DNA from: Candidatus Hinthialibacteria bacterium OLB16
GTDB taxonomy: Bacteria; Hinthialibacterota; Hinthialibacteria; OLB16
Reading direction: 5' to 3'
Length of the DNA stretch: 60,997 nt
Assembly (NCBI GenBank): GCA_001567115.1
Contig: LMZT01000141.1
Coordinates: forward strand, 1-60,997
Positions within the stretch are counted from its first letter, which is position 1. Every line of letters begins with the position of its first letter. Under the pieces are notes generated by a model. It ran no database searches. It was not told the origin of the DNA and worked only from the letters and a program-made list of their open reading frames with translations. Both the position numbers and the translations under genes were made by a program. Positions 47,914 to 58,725 of the stretch are shown piece by piece.

Positions 47914-50900
47914 ATGACCATGTCCAGCAATCGTTCGAAAACGTACTGGAGAAGCCCACTGGAAGCAGGCGGAAAGCCGGATGATCCCGGTGCCGGCAAA
48001 AGCGATGTCGCCCTGTGGAGGGAGAATACTCCCGACCGCATCGACAGGCGCAATTTTCTCAAAGCCACCGGTTTTACCCTGGCCCTGGGAAGCCTGGCCG
48101 GATGCAATCGGGCGCCAGTCAACAAGGCTGTTCCCTTCCTGCAGCAGCAGGAAGGCCATGTGCCTGGTGTCGCGGTCTATTACGCAACTGTATGCGGGGC
48201 TTGCCCTTCAGCCTGTGGCGTAATCGCAAAGAACCGCGATGGACGGCCCATCAAGCTGGAAGGGCTTCCAGGCCATCCTCTCTCTCAAGGCGGCCTGTGT
48301 GCTATTGGCCAGGCTTCACTTCTCGGCCTCTATGACAGCCGAAGATTCACCACTCCACAGAATGGTGGCAAAGAATGCTCCTGGGATGATGTGGACCAGG
48401 CCATTGCTGCAAAGATCAATGAGGTCCGCACCCAGGGGGGCGCTGTCCGGTTCCTGAGCAATACTGTCAGCAGCCCCACAGAACGGGCTGTCATTCAAAG
48501 GTTCCTGGCTTCATTCAAAGATTCAAAGCATGTGGTTTATGATCCGCTTTCCGCTTCGGCCATCCTCGATGCACACCAGCGGATGTTCGGGGTTCGTGCT
48601 CTGCCTCGCTATCACTTCGAGAAAGCGGCAGTGATTGTGTCGTTCGATGCGGATTTCCTCGGAACCTGGATCAGCCCGGTCCAGAACTCGGCGGGGTACC
48701 GTGCCAGCCGCAACCTCGAAACCAATGGCGGGAACATGTCCCTCCATGTGCAATTCGAGTCGCGCATGTCGTTGACCGGCACCAATGCCGACAAACGGTA
48801 TCGCATCGCCCCCGGGGAACTCGGGCTGGCGCTCTCACTTCTGGCCCAGCGCATCGCTGCAGCCTCATCCGCTCCTTTCAATGCCGGCGCGCCTGGCGCT
48901 TCACCGGTTCCTGAGGCTGAACTCGATGAACTCGCCAAACGCCTGCTTGAAGCTCGCGGGCGCAGCCTCGTGATCTCCGGCAGCCAGGATGTCGCAGTGC
49001 AGATGCTCTGCAACTTTGTGAACAACCTGCTCGGCAACTATGGCGCAACAGTCGATCTGTCTGGCCCATCGTTCCAGAAGCAGGGCAATGATGGAGACCT
49101 TGCCGGCCTGGTTCAGGAGCTTCAGGAAGGCAAAATCGCCGCACTCTTTGTTTATGGCGCCAATCCGGCTTATGACCTCCCGGGCGGAACTGCGCTCCTG
49201 GAGTCCCTGAAACGTGTGGGCCTGGTGGTGGCGCTCTCGGAACGGCCCGACGAAACAACCGCTGCAGCCCACTTTGTCTGCCCCACTGGCCACTCACTCG
49301 AATCCTGGAGCGATGCAGAAGCGGCAGGCGGGGTGGTCAGCATTCGCCAGCCTGTGATTCAGCCGCTCTTTGACACTCGCCCCATGATCGAATCCCTCAA
49401 TGCCTGGATGGGGCTCCTCAGAGCGCATACGATTCGGTCCATGCCCATTGGCAGGCAGCAGTTCATCCAAGATCAACCGGAGGGGCTGACTTCCGTGCCT
49501 TCTGGGATAAGGCAGTTCATGATGGGTTCGCTGCTGTCACCCCGGTGCCTGTAACGGTTGGCGCAATAAATACTGCCGCGGTCTCCGGCATTCCGGCAGC
49601 CAGTGAAGGTGAAAACTACACACTGGTGCTCTACCCCAAAGTGGGGCTTGGTGATGGGCGCCATGCCTACAACTCATGGCTTCAGGAGCTTCCCGATCCG
49701 GTCACCAAAGTCACCTGGGATAATTACGCCTGTTTGTCTGTCGCCGCTGCCAGGGAACTGGGTGTGGAACAGGGGGATGTCCTGCGCATCGCTGCCGGAG
49801 GTTCGGATGAAAGCAGCACACTGGAACTTCCAGCTTATATTCAGCCGGGGCAGCACGACAAGGTTGTTGCGGTTGCCATGGGCTATGGCCAGGTTTCCTC
49901 CGCACGTTTTGTCGATGCCGGACCCGAATGGATCCTCAGGCGCCCGACAGTCGGTGACAATGGATTGGTCGGCAAGAATGCCGCTCCACTTCTTTCTCTT
50001 GAGGGGGGTGGGCTTCGATATATACGGCCCGGAGTCTCCGTCTCAAAAACAGGCAGGAAAACCGAACTGGCCTGCACTCAGACTCACCATACAATCACAG
50101 TTCCGGCGGAGCTGGCGACAGCCGACACACTCCGGCGGCCGATCGTTCAGGAAACAACCCTGGCCGCATTTCTTAAGGACCCGCATTCCGGCCAGCATCA
50201 CTTTCATGTTTTCGAGGGGGACCTGTATCCCGCGGAGGACCATCCCTACACCGGCCACCGGTGGATGATGGCCATCGACCTGACTTCCTGCTCCGGCTGC
50301 TCCGCGTGTGTTGTCGCCTGCCAGGTTGAAAACAATGTGCCGGTCGTGGGCAGGGATGAAGTTCTGCGCAGGCGTGATATGCAATGGATGCGCATCGACA
50401 GATATTACTCCGGCGAAGGGGATGAGGTGGATGTCATCCACCAGCCGATGCTCTGCCAGCATTGCGAGAATGCATCCTGTGAGAATGTTTGCCCTGTTCT
50501 CGCCACGGTCCACACGGATGAGGGCCTCAATGCCCAGGTTTATAACCGTTGCGTCGGCACCCGTTACTGCGCCAACAACTGCGCCTACAAGGTGCGGCGG
50601 TTCAACTGGTTCAATTACCTGCATGAGGACGAGGTCGAGAACCTGGTGCTCAATCCCGATGTCTCGGTCCGTTCACGAGGAATCATGGAGAAATGCTCTT
50701 TCTGTGTGCAGCGCATTCAGGAAGCGAAGATTGAAGCCAAACGCCATGGGGAGCCACTCGCCGATGGCGCGGTCAAACCCGCCTGCCAGCAGTCATGCCC
50801 CATGCAGGCGATCGTGTTCGGCGATGCCAATAACCCGGACAGCCAGATCGCGAAGCTGATTCAAAGCCCGAGGCAGTTTCGTGTTCTTGAGGAGATCAAT

Positions 50901-50967
50901 GTGCGCCCCTCGGTCCACTACCTGACCCTGGTCCGCAACCGCACAGAAGAGGAAGGATCAGTACACC

Positions 50968-50975
<8 letters not shown>
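47914..50975 (+). CDS. actB2: Alternative complex III subunit ActB, second copy (frameshifted near 49424)
   Basis: After one-base repair, about 1020 residues. A Tat-like signal ([20 protein letters not shown]) precedes a MopB domain that keeps a complete N-terminal four-cysteine motif ([14 protein letters not shown]... GGLCAIG), unlike ActB of the first cluster. The frame breaks after MGLLRA: restoring one base at about 49423-49424 gives [15 protein letters not shown] and runs into the second frame, which carries the four-cluster domain ([39 protein letters not shown]...ACQQSC). ATG 47914 or 47920 is preferred to the TTG at 47893. Confidence 0.9.
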
Positions 50976-52418
<1,443 letters not shown>

Positions 52419-52422
<4 letters not shown>

Positions 52423-52943
52423 ACCGCCGCATTTTCATGAGCGTCCACGAATGCGAGGAGGATCTCCTCGGCGTTGTGAAGGCTGTCAGGCAGCAAGGCC
52501 TGAAGATTGTCGACATCTATACACCCTATCCAGTGCATGGATTGGACCGTGCCGCAGGCTTCGGCCCCTCGCGCCTGCCATGGATCTGCTTTGTGCTGGG
52601 GTTGCTGGGTGCCGGTCTTAAAGTCTGGTTCGAGTTCTGGACAACTGCCCAGGATTGGCCGATCAATGTGGGAGGCAAACCCTGGGATTCCCTGCCGGCA
52701 TTTATCCCGGTCACCTTTGAGGTGATGGTCCTTTTCGCCGGAGTGGGCACTGTGATCGCCCTTTTTATCGCGACACCGCTTTATCCGGGAAAGAAGGCGG
52801 TTACTCCCTTCGCACGGACCACCGATGACCGTTTTGCCCTGCTGCTTGAAGAAGAAGATGCGACCTTTGACCCGGACCAGGTCAGGATGCTCTGTGAACG
52901 CTATAACGCAGTGCGTGTCGAGGAGCGCGAGGAGAAGTATTGA
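52419..52943 (+). CDS. actD2: Alternative complex III subunit ActD (DUF3341), second copy
   Basis: A 174-residue protein with two central helices and the DUF3341 features [12 protein letters not shown] and [27 protein letters not shown]. Here it is a separate gene, whereas in the first cluster it is fused to the cytochrome. It overlaps actC2 (ATGA) and actE2 (TGATG). Confidence 0.92.
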
Positions 52944-53717
52944 TGACAAGAACGCAACTCAACTGGATGCTGCTCATTGTGCTTGTCGCACTGGCCGGCC
53001 TCACCCTGGCCATGGAGCGTGATTCATCCAAACCAAATTTTGAAATCATGCCTGATATGGCGCACTCGGTTCCTTACGACTCCTTTGCGCCCAATCCAAA
53101 TTTCTACGATGGCAAGACATTGCAGCCGCCGATCCCCGGCACGATCGCCAGAGGGGAACAACCCTTGTATTACAACGCCACCCCGGAGGATGCCATACGC
53201 GCCGGTGAAGAACTCCACAATCCCTGCTCGGCCACCGATGAGGCAGCGCTTGCCAGGGGTGCAAAGGTTTTCGCTGTGTACTGCGCCCCCTGCCATGGAG
53301 GTGCAGGCCGGGGGGGATGGCCTGGTTGCTCAACGCGGTTTTCCTCCTCCTCCATCTTTTCATGCTGATCGCGCCCTCACAATGAAAGACGGGCAGATGT
53401 TCCATGTGGTGACCTATGGATTCGGAAACATGCCCTCTTATGCTGCCCAGGTATCCCGTGAAGACCGGTGGAAAGCGATCCTCCACATTCGTGACCTGCA
53501 ACGGAAAGAAGCTGCCGCCGCCCAGAACCAGGCAGCTGCACCCGCAGTGCCCGCAGAGCCTGTTGCACCTGCAGCATCCGCTGAACCTGCTGCACCTCCA
53601 GTCCCCTCAGCACCTGCAGTGCCCGCAGCACCTGCTACCGGCACAATTGAAATCCCGGCACCGGTCCAACCAGCTCCAGTTGAACCAAATGTTACAGCCC
53701 CAGGAGTTTCTCAGTGA
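52943..53717 (+). CDS. actE2: Alternative complex III cytochrome ActE, second copy (one-base insertion near 53313)
   Basis: A monoheme cytochrome c with a signal/anchor helix (LNWMLLIVLVALAGLTLAM), the heme site YCAPCHG and distal Met in GFGNMPSYAAQ. A run of seven G (53310-53316) shifts the frame just after the heme; removing one G gives GRGDGLVAQRGFPPPPSF, the family sequence. The corrected protein ends in about 70 residues of almost pure Ala, Pro, Val and Glu repeats. ATG 52943 overlaps the actD2 stop. Confidence 0.88.
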
Positions 53718-54969
53718 TTCAAGCGAAAAGCACCGAAAGACCCCTTTCTTTTTTTGAGACGACGGTCGAACACCCGATTCCGGATCTTTCGAACCAGCAT
53801 GTCCAGCAGCGCCTGTGCGGTTTCAAACTGTCTGCAACTGGAACCCGGGCTTTAGCGGGCCTGGTTCTCATCGGTGTGGCCTCATTCGGCATCGGCCTGG
53901 TCACCTCCCCGGATCAGGCCTGGTCCAGCCTCCTGATGTCGAGCTTCCTGTTGCTCAGCCTGGGATTGTCAGGGCTTTTCTTCATCGCCGTGTCTTATCT
54001 GGCGGGCGCCGGTTGGTACATAGCGATGCGGCGGATCCCCGAAGCCATGGTCTCACTCATTCCTGCGGGTGCCCTGGGTGTCGCACTCGTGCTGATTTTT
54101 CACTCCTCTATTTATCCCTGGGTCGCAGGACACGAGGGTGGTGAGCTCAAAGGCTTCAAAGGATACTGGCTGGACTACAGTTTCTTCCTCTGCAGAGCAG
54201 TCGCCTATGTCGCCATCTGGCTGCTCTTTGCAGCCTTCATGCTGCGGAATTCCCGAGTGCAGGATCGTGATGGCAATCTGTCTCACACCAAACGCAACAC
54301 AGTCCTGTCGGCTTTCTTCATTGTCGCTTTCTCGCTTTCATACTGGCTGGCAAGCACCGACTGGATCATGACCCTCGAACCTCACTGGTACAGCACGATC
54401 TTTGGTGTCTACAACTTCTCCGGGCTGTTCTCCAGTGGAATCGCCGGCATGATCCTCATCTTTATCTGGCTGAAGCGGTCCAGCCTCTGGGAAGCTTCAT
54501 CAATGAAGAACACCTGCATGATCTCGGCAAACTGCTGCTTGGATTCACGACATTCTGGGCCTATATCTGGTTCAGCCAGTATATGTTGATCTGGTATGCC
54601 AACATCCCTGAAGAAACCTCTTATTACATCACCCGGCTGAATGGGGCATGGGGATCCCTCTTTGTCGCCAACCTCGTTCTGAACTGGATTGTCCCGTTCC
54701 TGACACTCCTGCCCCGGGCGACCAAACGCAGCACCAGTGTCATGGCCAAGATCGCTGCCGTTGTTCTCGTCGGCCGCTGGCTCGATGGCTATCTGATGAT
54801 CTACCCCGCTGTTCACAAAGGCGATCCGGGGATCGGCATCTCGGAAATCGGCATCACAATTGGGACTCTCGCTCTTGCATGCCTGCTGATTTCGCGTGCC
54901 TTGGGCAAAGCGGCACTTCTTCCTCTGCGTGATCCGTATCTGCAGGAGAGCCTGCATTACCACCAGTAA
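53714..54969 (+). CDS. actF2: Alternative complex III subunit ActF (NrfD-like), second copy (frameshifted near 54484)
   Basis: A membrane subunit of about 418 residues after repair, with roughly ten helices. The first frame contains DWIMTLEPHWYSTIFGVYNFSG and ends in random sequence; the second continues HDLGKLLLGFTTFWAYIWFSQ and MLIWYANIPEETSYYITRLNGAWG. One C missing near 54484 (CC for CCC) joins them as PLGSFINEEHLHDLGK. GTG start overlaps the actE2 stop (GTGA). It is the last gene of the second ACIII cluster; no oxidase follows. Confidence 0.9.
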
Positions 54970-55034
54970 GGCCAGGCTGTTTCCCGGTCCTGCAGCAATT
55001 TCTTTTGGATCAGAGGAGGCAGGATCCCGCGTTC

Positions 55035-56180
55035 ATGGCAACCCGGAAACGGCTTTTAATTCTGGGGTATGAACTCCCGCCGGTTGGAGGTGGGACCGGC
55101 CATGCCCTGGCGGGATTGTTGCGCGCCTGGCCGGCCGGCTCGGATTGGAATATCGAACTCTGGACTGCCTCTCCTCCACCTCCACACAATCCTGTTTCGC
55201 TGCCCGGATGCACCATTCGAACCTTCAACTGCCTCAAAAAGGACCTGCATTTCTGGCGCAGCTCGGAATCAGCCCTGCTCCTCTGGAAAACCTGGCGCAA
55301 AACTCTTGGCGACACCCCCTTTCCTGATGCGGTGCTGGTTTGGGGTGGGTGGCCGCTGGGTGTTCTCCTGCTTTCCTCCCTGGGGCAGGTTCCTTCGGTG
55401 CTCGCCCTGAGAGGCTCGGATGTTCCCGGATTCAACCCTCGCACCTCCGGGCCGTTCTGGAGCGGCCTGTGCCGACGGGTCTGGGATAGGGCCGGCTGCC
55501 TGACAGCCAACAGCCTGGGGCTGGCGCAGCTCGCCCGAAAAACAGCTCGTGGACGCCGCATCGAGATCATTCCCAATGGTGTCGATCCGCGATACCTCGA
55601 CATTCCCCTCGAACGCCCCGATCCAGGCGCCTCCGGACAGCCTTTTCGAATCCTGTGTGTTTCCCGGCTGATCCGGCGCAAGAGGGTCGAGTGGCTGGTC
55701 GAAGCCCTGGCGCAGATTCATCCCGAAATCCGCAGGGATATTCGACTTCAGATTGTCGGAGATGGACCGGAAAAGACCCGCCTCGACACCATGGTTCAGG
55801 AACTGGGGCTGGCACCGCAGATCACCTTCAGCGGCGTGGTCCCTCTGGAAAACATGCCGGGTCTGTATGGCGGGACACACCTGTTCGTCCAACCCTCCCA
55901 GGCGGAGGGGATGTCCAATGCCCTGCTGGAGGCGATGGCTTCAGGGCTGCCTTGCCTGGTGGCGGAATCTACCGGGTTTGCGGATCTGGATGAAACACTC
56001 GGGGGTGTCGACTCGCCCCGCAGCCTGGCAAATCAGATCCTCTATCTGTATGAACACCCCGCGAACCGTTTGAAGATGGGGGAACAGGCCCGCCAGGCCG
56101 CTTCGGGATACTCCTGGAGTGATGTGGCCTGTGCTTATATGCGGCTGCTCGAGAGGGTCGCCGAATCCCCCCTTGATTGA
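55035..56180 (+). CDS. Family 4 glycosyltransferase
   Basis: A 381-residue GT4 enzyme. The N-terminal domain opens ILGYELPPVGGGTGHA, and the C-terminal domain has VSRLIRRKRVEWLVEAL, LQIVGDGPEK and the donor site QPSQAEGMSNALLEAMASG. The frame opens at TTG 55005, but AGGAGG lies inside that extension and suits ATG 55035. It is monocistronic and not near a clear polysaccharide cluster. Acceptor unknown. Confidence 0.87.
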   Translation: MATRKRLLILGYELPPVGGGTGHALAGLLRAWPAGSDWNIELWTASPPPPHNPVSLPGCTIRTFNCLKKDLHFWRSSESALLLWKTWRKTLGDTPFPDAVLVWGGWPLGVLLLSSLGQVPSVLALRGSDVPGFNPRTSGPFWSGLCRRVWDRAGCLTANSLGLAQLARKTARGRRIEIIPNGVDPRYLDIPLERPDPGASGQPFRILCVSRLIRRKRVEWLVEALAQIHPEIRRDIRLQIVGDGPEKTRLDTMVQELGLAPQITFSGVVPLENMPGLYGGTHLFVQPSQAEGMSNALLEAMASGLPCLVAESTGFADLDETLGGVDSPRSLANQILYLYEHPANRLKMGEQARQAASGYSWSDVACAYMRLLERVAESPLD

Positions 56181-56264
56181 CACCCGGGGCTTCATCGGTT
56201 TCAATGCGGTCGATTTCGAACTGACGGAATAGAAGGTTCCGGACAGGTAATCCCGATTCGTGGA

Positions 56265-57707
56265 GTGTCATTGAAAATGCTCGAAAGTGCTGTCGCATTG
56301 GCTGGCCGGCTTCAGAGGCGTGAGGTTTCTGCCACGGAAATTCTGAAAGACCTCCTCCCTCGCCTTGAGGCTCGCAATCGCGACCTGCAGGCTTATGTGA
56401 CCCTTTGCCCGGAACAGGCCCTCGAGCAGGCCGGAGAGATCGATGCGCGACGGTCAGCGGGTGAGCCTCTGTCTCCCTGGGCAGGCCTCCCCATCGGATT
56501 GAAGGATGTCCTGTGCACACGAGGGATTCGGACTACCTGCTCCTCGAAAATGCTGGAAAATTTTGTTCCCCCCTATGATGCGACAGTGGTCAAACGCCTC
56601 AAGGAGCAGGGCTTTATCATTGTCGGAAAGACCAACCTGGATGAATTCGCCATGGGGTCTTCCACCGAAAACAGCGCCTTTTTTACCACACGCAATCCAG
56701 TTGATCCTGAAAGGGTGCCGGGTGGCTCGAGCGGGGGGTCGGCTGCGGCCTGCGCTGCCGGTCTTCCTCCCCTGACACTTGGTTCCGATACCGGCGGATC
56801 GATCCGCCAGCCGGCTGCCCTGTGCGGGTGTGTCGGGCTTAAGCCAACCTATGGGCGTGTCAGCCGGTATGGGCTGGTGGCCTTCGCTTCCTCACTCGAC
56901 CAGATTGGGCCATTCGCACAGACTGTCGAAGATGCCGCCATGCTGCTGAATGTCATTTCCGGCCATGACCCCATGGATGGGACTTCGATCCCAGGCCCGG
57001 TCCCGGATTATCTGGCAGCCCTCAATGGGGATATTTGCGGCTTGAAAATCGGCCTGCCCTCGGAATGCTTCGGTGAAGGGCTGGATCCGGAAGTCCGATC
57101 GGAGGTCGAAAAGGGGATTAAAACTCTTGAATCCCTTGGCTGCGAAATGGTCGAAGTTCGCCTTCCTCATACAGACTATGGGATCGCCGCTTATTATTTC
57201 ATCGGCACCGCTGAAGCCAGCTCCAACCTGGCACGGTATGATGGTGTCACCTTTGGCCATCGGGCTGCGGGGGCGGGTGATATTGTGGAGATGGCCGGAA
57301 AAACCCGGGCTGAAGGCTTCGGGGCTGAAGTCAAACGCCGCATCATGCTTGGAACCTATGTTCTCTCAGCGGGTTTTTACGATGCCTATTACCTCAAGGC
57401 CCAGAGAATCCGGACTCTGATCAAGCGCGACTTCGAAAATGCTTTCCAGGCCTGCGATCTCATTGTGACTCCGACAACCCCGACCACTGCTTTCCGGATC
57501 GGTGAGAAAACCTCGGATCCGCTGGCAATGTATCTCTCCGACACCTACACCACCACAGTCAATCTGGCCGGGATCGCCGCCATTTCAATCCCCTGCGGGA
57601 AGGATGCCCAAGGCTTGCCGGTCGGATTGCAGATCATCTCCCCGGCGCTTGGAGAAGAGCAGCTGCTGCGCGCAGCCCACTGCTTCCAGCTGGCGCATGA
57701 AGCATGA
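56265..57707 (+). CDS. gatA: Asp/Glu-tRNA amidotransferase subunit A
   Basis: A 480-residue amidase that releases ammonia from glutamine for the GatCAB complex. The Ser-cisSer-Lys triad is in LPIGLKDV (Lys), [11 protein letters not shown] (cis-Ser) and [12 protein letters not shown] (nucleophile). The length and C-terminus (LPVGLQII) are typical. Start is GTG (56265) or ATG (56277). Neither gatC nor gatB is adjacent. Confidence 0.95.
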   Translation: MSLKMLESAVALAGRLQRREVSATEILKDLLPRLEARNRDLQAYVTLCPEQALEQAGEIDARRSAGEPLSPWAGLPIGLKDVLCTRGIRTTCSSKMLENFVPPYDATVVKRLKEQGFIIVGKTNLDEFAMGSSTENSAFFTTRNPVDPERVPGGSSGGSAAACAAGLPPLTLGSDTGGSIRQPAALCGCVGLKPTYGRVSRYGLVAFASSLDQIGPFAQTVEDAAMLLNVISGHDPMDGTSIPGPVPDYLAALNGDICGLKIGLPSECFGEGLDPEVRSEVEKGIKTLESLGCEMVEVRLPHTDYGIAAYYFIGTAEASSNLARYDGVTFGHRAAGAGDIVEMAGKTRAEGFGAEVKRRIMLGTYVLSAGFYDAYYLKAQRIRTLIKRDFENAFQACDLIVTPTTPTTAFRIGEKTSDPLAMYLSDTYTTTVNLAGIAAISIPCGKDAQGLPVGLQIISPALGEEQLLRAAHCFQLAHEA

Positions 57708-57780
57708 AACTGTGAAACATCACTCCTGATAGCGGGGGGCTGTTTGCGCCCCTGGAGCAGAGCCATTCAATCGGCAGGGT

Positions 57781-58725
57781 TCATGACCGGCGGCGCGAAG
57801 TCCATTCATTCAGAATCGCCATGACAATGACGACACAGCCCATCAGCATGGTCTGCCCCTGCTGAGGGAATCCGGAAAGATCCAGACCGAAACGCAGTGT
57901 GCCGACCACCAGCAGCCCCAGGCCGGTTCCCAGGACCGAACCGCTCCCCCCGGTTATCCGTGTTCCGCCCACCACGACTGCGGCGATGGTATCCAGTTCG
58001 AGTGTTCCGGCATGTTCGGGATTGGCTGTGGCGAAGCGCGCCACATAAATGGGAGCGGCAAGCCCGCACATCAGCCCTGAAAAAGCATACAGGCCCATCT
58101 TCAGCTTCCTGACAGGGATGGCTGAAAAAACCGCGGCGGTCTCATTTGCGCCGATTGCGATGGAATAGCGCCCGATCCAGCTCTTTTTGAGAAAGAGATG
58201 CCCGGCCAGGATCACCACAACCAGCAGGATGAAGGTGTAGGGCACATACCCGAGAGAGCTTTCCGATATGCTGAGAAATTCCGGAGGGAAACGCCGGATC
58301 GGGTCGGCATTGGATATCCCCAGGGCAAGCCCGCGGTAAAGCGCACGAGTCGCCAGGGTCACCACCAGAGGGGCAATCCCCAGATAACTCCCCATCACCC
58401 CATTGAGAAATCCAGCCAGAGTTCCACCGCCGATTGCCATCGCTGCCGCCCAGGGCATGCTGAAGCCCCAGTCACGCCAGGCGGTTCCCATCAGAATGGC
58501 GGAAAGGATCATCATCGATCCGACCGAAATATCGATTCCAGCCGTGCAGATGATGAATGTCATCGGAACTGCGATGAGGCCGATCTCAACCAGGTGGCGA
58601 GACCGGTCCGACAGGTTCCAGGGATCCAGAAACCCCTCGGTGGTCAATGAGAAAAAGCCCATCAGCGCCAGCAGAAGAACCAGCAGGCCCCATTCATGCG
58701 GACTGAGCAGCCTGGCAATCTTCAT
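57781..58725 (-). CDS. RbsC-like sugar ABC transporter permease
   Basis: A 314-residue inner-membrane permease of the ribose/autoinducer-2-type family (BPD_transp_2) with eight to ten helices and the signature FIICTAGIDISVGSM. It overlaps the upstream ATPase-permease fusion by four bases, so the transporter has two different permease domains, as in Lsr or Ytf systems. The periplasmic binding protein is not in the window. Confidence 0.9.
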   Translation of the reverse strand: MKIARLLSPHEWGLLVLLLALMGFFSLTTEGFLDPWNLSDRSRHLVEIGLIAVPMTFIICTAGIDISVGSMMILSAILMGTAWRDWGFSMPWAAAMAIGGGTLAGFLNGVMGSYLGIAPLVVTLATRALYRGLALGISNADPIRRFPPEFLSISESSLGYVPYTFILLVVVILAGHLFLKKSWIGRYSIAIGANETAAVFSAIPVRKLKMGLYAFSGLMCGLAAPIYVARFATANPEHAGTLELDTIAAVVVGGTRITGGSGSVLGTGLGLLVVGTLRFGLDLSGFPQQGQTMLMGCVVIVMAILNEWTSRRRS

